Of a stretch of DNA of 17,959 bases, positions 7,611 to 17,690 are shown piece after piece; the stretch's first letter is position 1, and the number at the start of each line of letters is the position of its first letter. The notes beneath the pieces were generated by a model. The model searched no databases and was not told where the DNA came from. It saw only the letters and a list, made by a program, of their open reading frames with translations. Where the stretch lies: positions 1 through 17,959 of the forward strand of contig RBNI01002627.1 of assembly GCA_003990745.1 (NCBI GenBank), in the 5' to 3' direction. The translations under genes and the position numbers were made by a program. The stretch is from Jimgerdemannia flammicorona (taxonomy: Eukaryota; Mucoromycota; Endogonomycetes; Endogonales; Endogonaceae).

Positions 7611-10600
7611 CAGCCACTGTTCCACACTCAGCTGATTCCCTACTTCCATCCAAAAGTCTCCCAGCACCTCACACTCTTCCAGCCAATGTTCCAGCATTTG
7701 CACAAATCCCCCAACTCACTCAACATCATAACACTTCTCACAATCCATCAGTCACCTTCCACCAGATGCCCTGCATGGAAATTCAACATGATATTCCTCT
7801 GCAGCATCTGCCATCATACCACCCAGAACTTGGGAGGAAGCCACTTCCTCACCTCAGCTCCCCATGACCATATACCTGCCCAGTCCCACTCCTCACCAAT
7901 CCTCACTACCTGCCAACCACTTGGCCAAAGATCCTGGCCAAGATTCTGCTGATACTCCACTCTATCCCCTATGTCAAACTCAGCAAGTGGGGCACCCCCC
8001 AGAAGCAATCTATCCCATCACCATATATTTGGACCCCAAGGCACCTCCTTCTCATTGCCCCACCAGTGTAGGCCAATTTGGTATACTTTATCCACCACCC
8101 CCCACCAGAAGCCCTTAAACTGCAGCTGTCGACTTCTCTTCAGCTCCACCAGAGTAAGCAAATCTCCTGAGAACCCTCAAGAGAAGGATCTCATCTCTCA
8201 CACCCTCTGCAGCAGTGGCACCCAACCCTCTCTCTGCAATTCAACAGCTCTCCTCAACCACCAGGCTTGCAGGCAGTGCAACCTCTTAGGGAAATCTACA
8301 AAGCCCAGTCCTTCTCTAACCACCAGAGTTGCAAGGGTATCCCAACTGATCTGGGATCTCCTCTCAGCCCAAATCTAATCTCTAGCCATCTTCGTCAGTC
8401 TCTTCACTACCCAAGCTGGGAAGTCTAGGTGATATGCCACATACCACAGCTTGGAGAACCAGTAGACATTCAGAATCGACACCCGCCCTATCAGGGAGAT
8501 GTAGCAACCCCTCCAATCTTGAAGGGCCTCCCCCCAAATGGCTACCCTTCCCTCCCACCAAACTCACAGCAAGACAGATCCATATACTGAAAGGAAGATG
8601 CCCAGATACCACACCATCTCTCCTGTAGGGACAGTTGTTCCAATGATGTCCCCTCCCACCAACCTATTTCCCAACACCATTGTCTCACACTTAAGCCAGT
8701 TGAGTTTTGCCCCAGAGTGTGCCTTATACCAATTCACTATTTCCTTGAGTGTCTCTACATCTACCACCAATCCAAGTCCAACCACTATATTATCTGCAAA
8801 GGCCCCCACCTTCTACACTACCCCATACATGGAGAGCTCTTCTACCTTCTGATATATCCTATCCATCAAAGGTTCCAAAGAAAGGGTATAGAGGATAGGA
8901 GGCAGCAGGTCTCCTTGAGGAACTCCTCTTCCTAAGGGAAATGCCAAACCTCTGTGACCATTACACATCAATGCCCCCCTGCTATCCTCTAACAAATTCA
9001 ACATAGAGGCCCTAAACTGTGAGGGTACACTAATTCTGTCCAGCACCTTGCCCAACCACATCTGCTGAACATGGTCATAGGCCTTCTCCTGGTCCAAGAA
9101 GACCAGTCTACCATCTAGTTCACAAGCCCAGGCCCCTTTAATAATGCCATACACCCAGGCAGTCTCATCCCTAATAAGTCTGCCTCCTATAAAGCCCTGC
9201 TGCTCCTCACCCAGTACCTGCTGGGCAATCTTCTGGAGCCTCACAACAATCACCTTAGTCACCATCTTCCTGTCCATATTCAGAAGCATGATCAGCCTCC
9301 AGTTCTTCCAGTCCTCCTGCCTCCCCTTGTCTTTGTACAATAAGGCCACCAGCCCCAAGTCTTGCTCCCCAACCCACTCGCCATTCAAAAGAACATGGTC
9401 ACAGAGGGCAGCCATTTCACCTAACACTCCAGAGACTTTCACCATCCTTCCCCAGAAGTCCCAAGGTAATCCATCCTTCCCTGGTGCTATCCCAAGCTTA
9501 GTTGCTATGAGGACTCTCTGGATCTCCTCCTCTTGGACCAGTAAGATCAAGTCACCCAGCCCTTCTACCTGCAGCAGCTCCCACTCCTCCAGTATATCTC
9601 CAATCATCTCCTCATCAGCACCCCCTTCCTCCTCACTCCACAGACCCTACCACCTCTCCTTCAAAACCTCTAGGATCTGTTGTGTGCTATGCACCATATC
9701 TCTCTTAGTATCAAAGACCCCATCCCATTAATATTGCACCCTCCTAGCTTTGAGGAGCCTAGACAAGTATCTAGTAGGCCACTCTCCTTCCTTGAGTCCC
9801 TGCCACTGTAGCCTGGCAGCCATTTCTTTCAAATGAATCTCCTCCTCTCTCAAAACCTGTTGCAGCTCCACCACCTCCAATTTCACCCACTCTAATCTTC
9901 AATCCTCCACCTCTTCAGAAGAAAGCAAATCAATCCATTCTATCTGCAATCTCTTCAGCCTATTAGAAGTACACCTTATGTGTTTCCTTCACTATCTCCC
10001 AGTCTCCCTACCAGCTCCTCCCCAATAGACCCTCACCACATCCTTCAACCTCATCCATTGGACACCTACTGACAAACCCTCTTGTCTCCAGACATGAATT
10101 CTTGCCTGGATGTCCTCTACCCATGAGTCCCACAACTCCTTCTCAGCCAGCAGGGAGGAGTTAAGATGCCAATGTCTGGGTCCACCTCCACTCCCCCCAA
10201 ACTGCCCCTGCTCTAATAGCCTCTAGTGATCAGACCATGGGCACCACTCCATCTCTAAAGACTTTCAAACATCAATACCCCAGCACTCAGCCATCAGCAT
10301 CCAGTCAATCCTTGTATCCAAGCCATTCACCCAATGTACATATGTAGACCCTCTTGTCACTCCAGTGCGTTTGGCCCATATCCCCTAAGGAGCTAAGATT
10401 CTCTACCTCCTCTCATATATCCAGACCACCACTCCTTCTACCTATGTCACTCCCTCTATCTGCCCTATCTAATTGTGGATTCTGAACCATATTAAAATCA
10501 CCACCCAGAACATCTACTCCTTTCTCCAAGAGAATACTCTCCTCCAGCATCTTCCTAATCTATGCAACCCTCTCACCCCTAACTGCAGGGCAGTAGCAGG

Positions 10601-10941
10601 AGCCAACCCTCACCAGCTCCCACCCTGGCCACTGCCAATCCCCCCAGACCAACCAATTACCCCAGTTCTTGACTCCACCCAAGTCTCCTCAACCCTTCTT
10701 CACCAGAATTGCCACCTTGCCAAACCAAGCAGCATCTCCTCCCCATTCTCTAGTCTACTCCACTCAATCATTCTCCTCCTCACACCATACATCCTGCAGT
10801 AAAAAGAGATCAGTCTCCAATCCTTTAAACCAAGTAAAAATATTCCTATACCACTCAGATCCCCTTAACCTATTTACATTCAGAGAGAAAATTTTAGTTG
10901 TACTGTTCATAAGGAATAATATTGTTGATCAGTCACATCCT

Positions 10942-12899
10942 CTACAAATCCACATACAACTCCTCCTGTGCCAAGTCCAAATCATATTCTGCTGCCAGTA
11001 CTTTCTCCTCAGTTACCTGGGCCTCCAGCCCTACCAGAAGTTCAGCCAGTGCCCCATTCTCTTTTTCCTTGAAGTCCTCATGATACTCCAGGCATGCCTC
11101 CTACCAGAGTTATAACCCATGCTGCTCAGCCCAACAGTAGGCAGCTCGCTCACCAGCAACTACTGCCAGCTCAGCCTCCCTTGCCTTATCAACCTCATAT
11201 CCCTCCTCCTCTAGGAAAATCGCAAGGATCTTGGTCTTTAGTGCCTCCACTACCCCATCTCCACAAAGGATCCATGCTCAATACTCCTCCAGCATCACCT
11301 GCAGGTCCACTTCCCCCAACTCCTCAGCTGTGAGGTTATCCATCACCTTGCTCATCCACAGCAGGTTCCCCATCTCCTTCCCTCCTGACATCTCTGGTCT
11401 CCCTGCATCAAGCATTGTGGTGTCCACCCCTACACTGGTGGTCTCATCCTATCCCTCCTCTGGGACATCCACTAACTCATCCTCACCAGCTATCTCACCA
11501 ACTGCCACCACCCGACTGCCTTTTACCACATCAGAAACCCCAAAGTGAACCCTCTGAGCACCCTTTATCAACACATCCTCTGCTCCCTGACCTCTTGTAG
11601 CCAGACCCTGCCTGATCAGAGGGGGAGTATTCTCCATGACTGGGTCCTATACTTTAAATATACCACCAGTGAATGGGTTCTTGTATAGTACCTTCTCAGC
11701 TCCTCCCAGGCCCTCCTCTCCAATGTTCCTGCTCTTGCCAGCCCAGACACTCTTCTCCATGCCCTCAGGCTTCTCAGTGCCCTCAATCTCCATCTTTGCC
11801 CCTCCTTTCATGCTCACCAGCAGCTCCTGCTGCCTCTTGCAACCTTGAGCTCTCTCCCACTGCCTCTTATCAGTGTGAATATACTTCCCATCAATAATCT
11901 TCAGGTGTATCAACTCCTTATAGAGCTTTCAGGCCTTCACCCGCTGTTTGACTGCACTACTCAACTCTTTCAATGCTTCCAACAAATCCTCCTTCTCTTC
12001 TTCACTCCCCTTCACCCTTGACACTTTGCAGACAAATGCCCCCTACATCAATACCAAGGGCCAGTCACTCACCTTCCCTGTGGCCTCCCTCTCTGCCAGT
12101 CTGATCCTGACATCAACATTACCTGTCCTAATTGCAGTCTCCTCCCATACCTGGAAGCCAATATCCACCACATCGCCATACTTCACCATCACCTCCTCCA
12201 CCCTCCTCCTAGTCTCAACCTTCATCACCATAGGCACCCTCTTCACCAGCAACTGTACCACCCTGAGGTCTCACCTAAGGTATTGCACTATAGGGACCAC
12301 CACTTCCCTGACCACTACTCTAGTCTTCAGCATCTCATCCAGTGGGCCTGCCTCCCCAAAGCCCACCTCAACCCCCTCCAGTCCCTTCAGGAATTTCACC
12401 AAGGCTGCTTCAGCCACCTGCTGCAAGATAAGCCCCAGGACCATCATTGCAGTCACTGTCAAGCCCCGGAAGCACAAAGTAGCTGCAAACTACAAAATTG
12501 ACTTCTTGAGTAATGGTGCCACTGTCAGCCCCATCATACTATCAGCCAGGTCTCCCTTCCACTTTGGGCCCATCTGCCCAGCCCACTATCAGCAGTCACA
12601 TCTGTATTTTTTTCCAGATTCCCAGTCACACCACCATCAGCAGTCCTGCCCTTACTCTCAGCAGCCACCCCACCAGCCCTACCACCTACCAACTGAGGTC
12701 TAGCACCTCCAGCTCCTCCAGCTTCACTAATCTTCTGCTTTTCCTTCCTATCTGCCTGCCCACCCTGAGTCCCCACTGGCCAACCACCATTCTACAGCAT
12801 GTCCACAAAGCTCCTCCCAGTCTGCCCACCAGCCCTACCACCAATACCACTTCTATTACCCAAGCTGCCCTGCCCACTTGGACCACCAAAAGACCCCAT
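10942..12899 (-). pseudogene. LINE ORF1 (Gag-like RNA-binding protein), decayed, copy C
   Basis: Starts at ATG 12899 with MGSFGGPSGQGSLGNRSG, a Gly/Gln/Ser-rich low-complexity region followed by SFVDML, and ends at TAG 10944-10942, 31 nt before ORF2; about 650 codons. One frameshift near 12480-12530 separates the first 120 codons from the rest, which then stays in one frame to the end. The middle holds VQLLVKRVPM...VETRRRVEEVMVKYGD, which could be an RRM-like unit, then a Lys/Glu-rich segment; the C-terminus is rich in Glu/Leu/Ala and probably coiled coil. No CCHC knuckle is seen in ORF1. Stops are TGG- or CAG-derived; TAG at 11451-11449 is at the same place as in copy A. Confidence 0.7.
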
Positions 12900-13076
12900 C
12901 CCAAGCCCATACCCTTATCTGACATGCTGCCAGTTGAAGGCCCCAGGTCCACCTGACCTAGTATGTGTGTTGGCTTGCTTACTGGTTGATATTGCCTTAA
13001 TATCTTTCTCTAATAAATGACTCGAAAGTATGTTGTAAAAGTGTGTGTAATATGAATTGTAGTAGAGAAAGGTGGG

Positions 13077-13091
13077 TATTGTGGGACCTTT
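13077..13091. repeat. Right target-site duplication of element C
   Basis: TATTGTGGGACCTTT, identical to 7034-7048. After it the interrupted A/B element resumes with GGGTGGAGGACATTC, which aligns with GGGTAGAGGACATCC in the unbroken ORF2 of element C. Confidence 0.9.
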
Positions 13092-15918
13092 GGGTGGAGG
13101 ACATTCAGGGGAAGATCATGAGCTAGGTATGTGAGAGCTTGTAAGTGAACATCCAGTGGATGAAGTTGAAAGAGGCTGCAAGGATTTACTGGGGAGAAGT
13201 TGGTAGAGATACTGGGAGGCAAAGAAATAAAAGAGTGCAGTGTGCTTTCAATAGGTTGGTTAGATTGCAGATGGAATGGGCAGATTTGTTAAACTCTGGT
13301 GAGGTGGATGATTGGAGGTTAGTGTGAGTTAGAAAAGAAGTAATGGAGTTACAACAGATGTTGAGAGAGGAGAAGAAGACACATGTGAAAGGAATGGCAG
13401 CTAGGTTGAGGTGGCAGGGGCTTGAGGAGAGGGAGAGGCCAACTAGATACTTGTCAAGGCTCCTCCAGGTGAAAAGGGTGCAACATCAGTGGGATAGAGT
13501 CCTTGATGCTGAGGGGATAATAGTACATAGTACACAACAGATCTTGGGTTTACTGAAGGAGCAGTGGAGGGGTCTGTAGAGTGAGAAGGAAGGGGGTGCC
13601 AATGCAGAGGTAATTGAAGACACTCTAGAGGACTGGGAGCCACCACAAGTAGAGAGCCTGGGGAAATTAATCCTTCCTATCCAAGAGGAGGAGATCCAGA
13701 GAGTCCTTGCAGCAACTTAGCTTAGTACAGCACCAGGGGAGGATGGACTACCTTGGGACTTTTGGAAGAAGATGATAGGGGTCCCTGGGGTGTTAGGAGA
13801 GATGGTGGCCCTCTGTGATTTTATTCTTCTGAGGGGTCAGTAGGTGGGAGGACAGGACCTAGGGCTGGTGGCCCTGTTGTATAAGGACAAGAGGGGGAAG
13901 GAGGATTGGAAGAACTGGAGGCCAATCATGCTTCTGGATATAGACAGGAAGATGGTGACTAAGATAATTATAGTGAGATTATAGAGAGTTGTCCAGCAGA
14001 TATTGGGTGAGGAGCAGCAGAGCTTTGTTAGAGGCAGACTTATCAGAGATGAGACAGCATGGGTCCATGGCATCATTGAAGGAGCAAGGGCTAGTGGATT
14101 GGATGAGAGACTGATGTTTTTGGACCAGGAGAAGACCTAAAACTGTGTTTGGCAAGTGTGGCTGAGCAAGGTGCTGGAGAGAATAAGAGTTCCCCCACTA
14201 TTTTGAGCTTCTATATTGAATTTATTAGAGGATAGTAAAGTAGTACTGATGTGTAATACTTATCAGGATATGGCATTTCCCTTGAAGAGAGAAGTTCCTC
14301 AGGGGGATCCACTGTCTTCTATTCTATATATCCTTTCATTGGAACCTTTGATAGATAGGATTCATCAGAAGGTAGCAGAGCTCACTATCTATAGTATAGT
14401 GTAGAAGGTGGGGGCCTTTGCAGATGACATGGTGGTTGGACTTGGATTAGTGGCAGATGTTGAGGCTCTTAAGGAGACTGTGGAATGGTACAAGTTACAC
14501 TCTGAAGCAAAACTCAACTGGTATAAGTATGAGATGATGGTGTTGGGGAATGGGTTAGTGGGAGGGGATGTCATTGGAATAATTGTCCCAGCAAGAGAGG
14601 CAGTATTGTATCTGGGCATCTTTCTTTCAGTATATGGATCAGTCCTACTACAGGTGTGGTGGGAGAGGAGGGCGGCCATCTGGGGGGGGGCACTTCAAAG
14701 CTGGAGAGGTCACCATATCTCTCTAGCAGACTGAGTAATGATTCTGAATATCTACTGATTCCCTAAGCTATAGTATATTGCATATCATTTGGACTTTTCA
14801 GCTTGGATGGTAAAGAGACTGATGAAGCTGGCTAGAGATTAGATTTGGGCTGGGAGGCAGTTCCAGATCAGTTGGGATACTCTTGCAATACCAGTTGTTC
14901 AAGGGGGGCTGGGTCTGGTGGACTTTCCTAAGAGGCTATACTACCTAAGAGCTTGGTGGTTGAAGTAAGCTGTAGAATTGAGGGGAGGGAGTTGGGTGCT
15001 GTTGATACAGAAGGTGTGGGAGATGAGATTCTCTCCAAGAGGGTTTTCAGGGGATTTGCTTTCTCTGATAGACCTGGGTGAGAGCCATCAGCTGTAATAT
15101 AAAGGCTTCTGGTGGGAGGTAGCAGATGGAGCACACTGCATAGGCTTACATTGGCATAGCAATGAAGAGGAGATGCTATGGGGACCAGCTATGTAGAGAT
15201 GGGATAGACTTCTTCTGAGAGGCACTTCTCTTATTGAGTTTGATATTAGTGATGGTGTGGAGTATCAGAGGGGACTTGGTCGGGATCTTTGGCCTAGCAG
15301 TTGGCAAGCAGTGAGAATTGGTGAGGAGTGGGATTGGGCAGAAGTCTGGATATGGAGTACTGAGGTACAGAGGTGGCTTCCTCCCAAGTACTGAATAGTA
15401 TGGTGGCAGATGCTATAGAGGAATATCATGTTGAATATTCATTCTGAGTATCTGGTGGTTGGTGGCCTAATGGAATGTGAAGTATGCTACAATGTAGGCC
15501 AAGTTGGGGAATTTGTGCAGATACCCAAATATTGGCTGAGAGAGTGTGAGGGGACTTTTGGATAGTAGTAGGAGACCAGCTGGGGGTGAAGTGGAGACTA
15601 GTTGGGGAGTGAGATCACTGGGATGATTTGGGAGCTAGGTTAGTGGGTGTGGTGGAAAATGAATAGCTTACTATAGGGTGGGTTCTAGCTATATGGATAG
15701 GGCTAGCTGGACATTGGCTCTTTGTTTTTGAGGAGGGGCAATAGCTGGGTTTGCAGGAGAGGTTATTAAGATGGGAGGGGTTAATGAGAGATATACTGAC
15801 AGGGTGGTGGATTAGATGGAGTCCCCAGGGTGAGCATTATCGCCATCTGGTGGAAGTGATTTATAGATAGTGTAGTGGGTGGGTGGAGGTGATTAATAGC
15901 CTAGTGGTCTTTAATTGA
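13092..15918 (+). pseudogene. LINE ORF2, reverse transcriptase and zinc-knuckle part, copy B
   Basis: One reading frame (codons starting at 13145, 13343, 14216, 14408 are all in phase) can be followed from about 13145 to beyond 14840 without a frameshift, broken only by stops. Motifs: RPTRYLSRLL, GEDGLPWDFW, WRPIMLLD, FLDQEK, EVPQGDPLSSILY and an intact FADD (14417-14428). The zinc knuckle keeps C-x2-C (15476-15487) but the His codon has become TAT, Tyr (15530-15532). The end TGA (15916-15918) is shared with copy C. Stops versus C are mainly TGG to TAG/TGA and CAG to TAG. TAG at 14402-14404 and 14840-14842 are shared with C. Confidence 0.8.
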
Positions 15919-15987
15919 GAGAGGGTGGGGGGGGCTCTCTAGGGAGATTAGATAGGAGTAGGCTTAGTGTATTATATATGAGATAGA

Positions 15988-17202
15988 TCACTCTTTCTCT
16001 TGGACATCCACCAGTTCATCCTTGCTAGCTGCCACTACCTATCCACCTCAGAAACTCCAAAGTATACTTACTGGCCCTCTCATATAGATATATCCTCTGC
16101 CACTCTACTCCTTGAAGCTGGACCTCATCTAATATGAGGAGTAGGAGTTAGGGAGTTCTCTCAGATCTCAAACATACTATTCATATATGAATCATAACCA
16201 GTCTCCTCTTTGTCCACTTCTAGTCTCTTCTCTGTACTCTCTTTATCTTCACTAGCTCAGATACTTGCTTTGGCTCCCTCTATAACTGCAATTCCACCAG
16301 TATCCTTCTTTGCCCTACTCTCCAGATTCACCAACAGCTCTCTCTGCCTCTTGCATTCTTGAGATCTTTCCCACAGCCCCTTATCTATGTAGATCTGCTT
16401 CTCATCTACTACCTCCAAATGCATCAACTCTATATGTACCTTCTAAGCCTTTACTCTCTACTCTATGATACCACTTAGCTCCTCTAATATCTCCAACAAA
16501 TCCTCTTCCTCCTTCTTACTCTCCTTTACCCTTATTACCTTATATAAGAATGTCCTCCATACTATTACCAAAGGTCAGTCTCTATACTCAACCATGACTT
16601 TCTTGACTCTTCTCCTTATCTCCACAGTAGTCACTATAGGCACCCCTTTTACCAGAAGTTATACTACTCTGGGATCTCACCTCAAGTAGTATATTATCAG
16701 CATATATACCTCTCTGATAGTCAGCCCAGCCTTCAGTATATCCTCTAATAGCTCAGTTTTCTCAAAACTCATCTCTACTTCTTCTAATCTCTTTAGAAAC
16801 TTCACATATACTACTCTAGCCATCTACTTAGCAATCAGCCCCAATATCATTTTTGCCATTACTGTCAAGTCCCTGAAGCATAAACTCTAAGATCAACTTC
16901 TTGAATAATAGGGCCACCACTAGACCTATTATACTATTAGCTAAATTACTAGACCTTATACTCTTTCCATACCCCAGTCTACCATCAACAGTTCCATCTA
17001 GATTTGTTTTCAAATTACCCATCATACTTTCATCAGCAGTCACCCCCTCAGCCACTATACTACTAACTCTACTACTCTGATCTCTCAAAGAGACTCCCCC
17101 CTATCACTACTACTCTACAGTCTTTACTATCTCCTTGTCTCTCTTCAGCTAACCCTCCAGTTCAGTTACTGTCTATCTCTTTTTCACTATATCTGCAAAG
17201 CT
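15988..17202 (-). pseudogene. LINE ORF1 remnant, copy E
   Basis: Recognised from SFADIV (from 17202) to the TGA at 15990-15988 by alignment with ORF1 of copies A and C. Conserved patches include VKFLKRLEEVEMSFEKTE and the KGVPIVT-type segment before the basic helix. It has numerous stops in every frame and several small deletions, so it is the oldest or fastest-decaying ORF1 here. A start codon cannot be assigned. Confidence 0.5.
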
Positions 17203-17360
17203 CACTCTCCCACTTCTCTGTCCCAATACTACCCTCTCCCCTTCTACATCCTCCCATTAATAAACTCCTCATACTTTCCTCCAAGCCAGGACCTCTTCCC
17301 ACATATTACCAGTTGAAAGCACTTGAGTCTCTCTGCCCAGTACATACCTTAGAATGCTCA
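15988..17360 (-). mobile_element. LINE fragment E: diverged ORF1 region only
   Basis: Reading leftwards it aligns with element C from about 12985 (ending TTTCAACTGG) to 11450 (GATGTCC...GAG), that is 5' UTR end plus most of ORF1, but is more diverged than A is from C and about 170 bp shorter. Its ORF1 N-terminus differs (SFADIV followed by a Glu/Lys-rich segment), suggesting another subfamily. It is full of TAG and TAT/TAC codons. Homology stops at a TGA (15990-15988) aligned with the shared ORF1 TAG of A and C, right where element B ends. The 5' side abuts the poly(T) of tail F. Confidence 0.7.
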
Positions 17361-17512
17361 TTTTTTTTTTTTTTTTTTTTTATAGTCACTTGGACTCCTT
17401 CTTTATTACCAGTCTATAAATAAGTATACAATATCTCCACCCACTATTCAATCCCCATAGGGGAGCCCCTTCCCACCCCTTCATGAATAAAGATCACCCT
17501 CTCACCAATGTG
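17361..17512 (-). mobile_element. LINE tail F: 5'-truncated 3' end
   Basis: A run of 21 T (17361-17381) is followed by TATAGTCACTTGGACTCC and about 115 bp matching the 3' UTR of elements C and D, reaching just past the position of the ORF2 stop. It is therefore a tail-only LINE copy on the minus strand. No convincing target-site duplication was found. The right edge, about 17505-17517, coincides with the switch to CpG-rich DNA. Confidence 0.8.
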
Positions 17513-17517
17513 TAATA

Positions 17518-17690
17518 GAACGAGCGAACGGATGGGACGCGACGAACGACGAACGACGAACGATCACGTGACCCGGCGATGACGTCATCATACGATCGAG
17601 CGTGGCATACGAATTACGAATGACGGACGATGCGAAACGACGCGGAAAACGATATTTAGCTTACCCCTGACAACCGGCGCCGCAGCAACA
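17518..17690. promoter_or_regulatory. CpG-rich segment with ACGA repeats and palindromic sites
   Basis: About 30 CpG in 170 bp, after 13.5 kb almost without CpG. It contains the 7-mer CGACGAA three times in tandem (17540-17560), CACGTG (17565-17570), the perfect 12-bp palindrome GATGACGTCATC (17578-17589) with a CRE-like TGACGTCA core, and many ACGA/CGAA words. Two CAGCTG boxes follow at 17689 and 17698. These are classic binding sites of bZIP and bHLH factors. With the TATA box at 17845 this looks like the upstream part of a promoter reading rightwards, or the U3 of an LTR. Confidence 0.45.

Larger units (their letters stand above)
7166..10910 (-). pseudogene. LINE ORF2: APE endonuclease - reverse transcriptase - zinc knuckle, decayed, copy C
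   Basis: Reading leftwards from ATG 10910: endonuclease with SLNVN start, LLQDV, GGDFN (10505-10491), TRIDWM and SDH (10234-10226). Then GEWPTRYLSRLL upstream of the polymerase, and reverse transcriptase from about 9530 to 8400 with GKDGLPWDFW, WRLIMLLN, QQGFIGGRLIRD, FLDQEKAYD, GVPQGDLLPPILY and FADN (8800-8789). Then SLIGRVSILNVYWFSKLWY, and a zinc knuckle C-x2-C (7742-7731), H (7688), C (7673). Shared stop TGA 7168-7166 is probably the true end. About 1,200 codons, the usual L1 ORF2 size. At least two frameshifts, several TAG/TGA stops and the Asp-to-Asn change at the active site make it inactive. The insert D lies in its last 150 codons. Confidence 0.85.
7046..13076 (-). mobile_element. 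LINE element C: full-length L1-type retrotransposon inserted into A/B
   Basis: It runs from its 5' end at 13076 to a 3' poly(A) seen as T at 7046-7054, flanked by a 12-15 bp target-site duplication. Length is about 6.03 kb, or about 5.9 kb without the nested insert D. Order: 5' UTR of about 180 nt, ORF1 (12899-10942), ORF2 (10910-7166) with APE endonuclease, reverse transcriptase and CCHC zinc knuckle, 3' UTR of about 110 nt, tail. No RNase H domain was recognised. That domain set with a poly(A) tail fits the L1/Tx1 group. It is the best preserved copy, but has stops, frameshifts and FADN instead of FADD at the reverse transcriptase active site. Confidence 0.9.
13077..15990 (+). mobile_element. 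LINE element B: 3' half of the split element A/B
   Basis: It continues element A from the target-site duplication onward. It carries the reverse transcriptase, zinc knuckle and 3' UTR up to GAGATAGAT at about 15987, about 45 bp short of the expected tail; the ACTATA end and poly(A) are missing where it abuts element E. A plus B total about 5.8 kb, matching element C. The sense strand is purine-rich, CpG is almost absent, and damage is mostly stop codons created by transitions. Confidence 0.87.

Noticed and set aside
7686..8378. Several overlapping plus-strand frames rich in Pro/Ser/His
   Set aside because: Antisense of the ORF2 C-terminal region of element C.
11948..12703. 251-codon Ser/Thr/Pro-rich plus-strand frame resembling a secreted mucin-like protein
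   Set aside because: It is antisense to LINE ORF1 in a pyrimidine-rich strand, where Ser/Pro/Thr/Leu codons arise automatically; the sense frame matches copies A and E.
12513..12956. 147-codon Pro/Ser/Thr-rich plus-strand frame
   Set aside because: Same artefact: antisense of the Gly/Gln-rich start of ORF1 in element C.
17361..17530. Target-site duplication for tail F (TTAGAATG near 17349 versus ATAGAACG near 17514)
   Set aside because: Only 6 of 8 positions match and the borders do not fit the tail edge; likely chance.
17540..17563. CGACGAA repeats considered as a CRISPR-like or satellite array
   Set aside because: Three 7-bp units without spacers; a short tandem repeat only.
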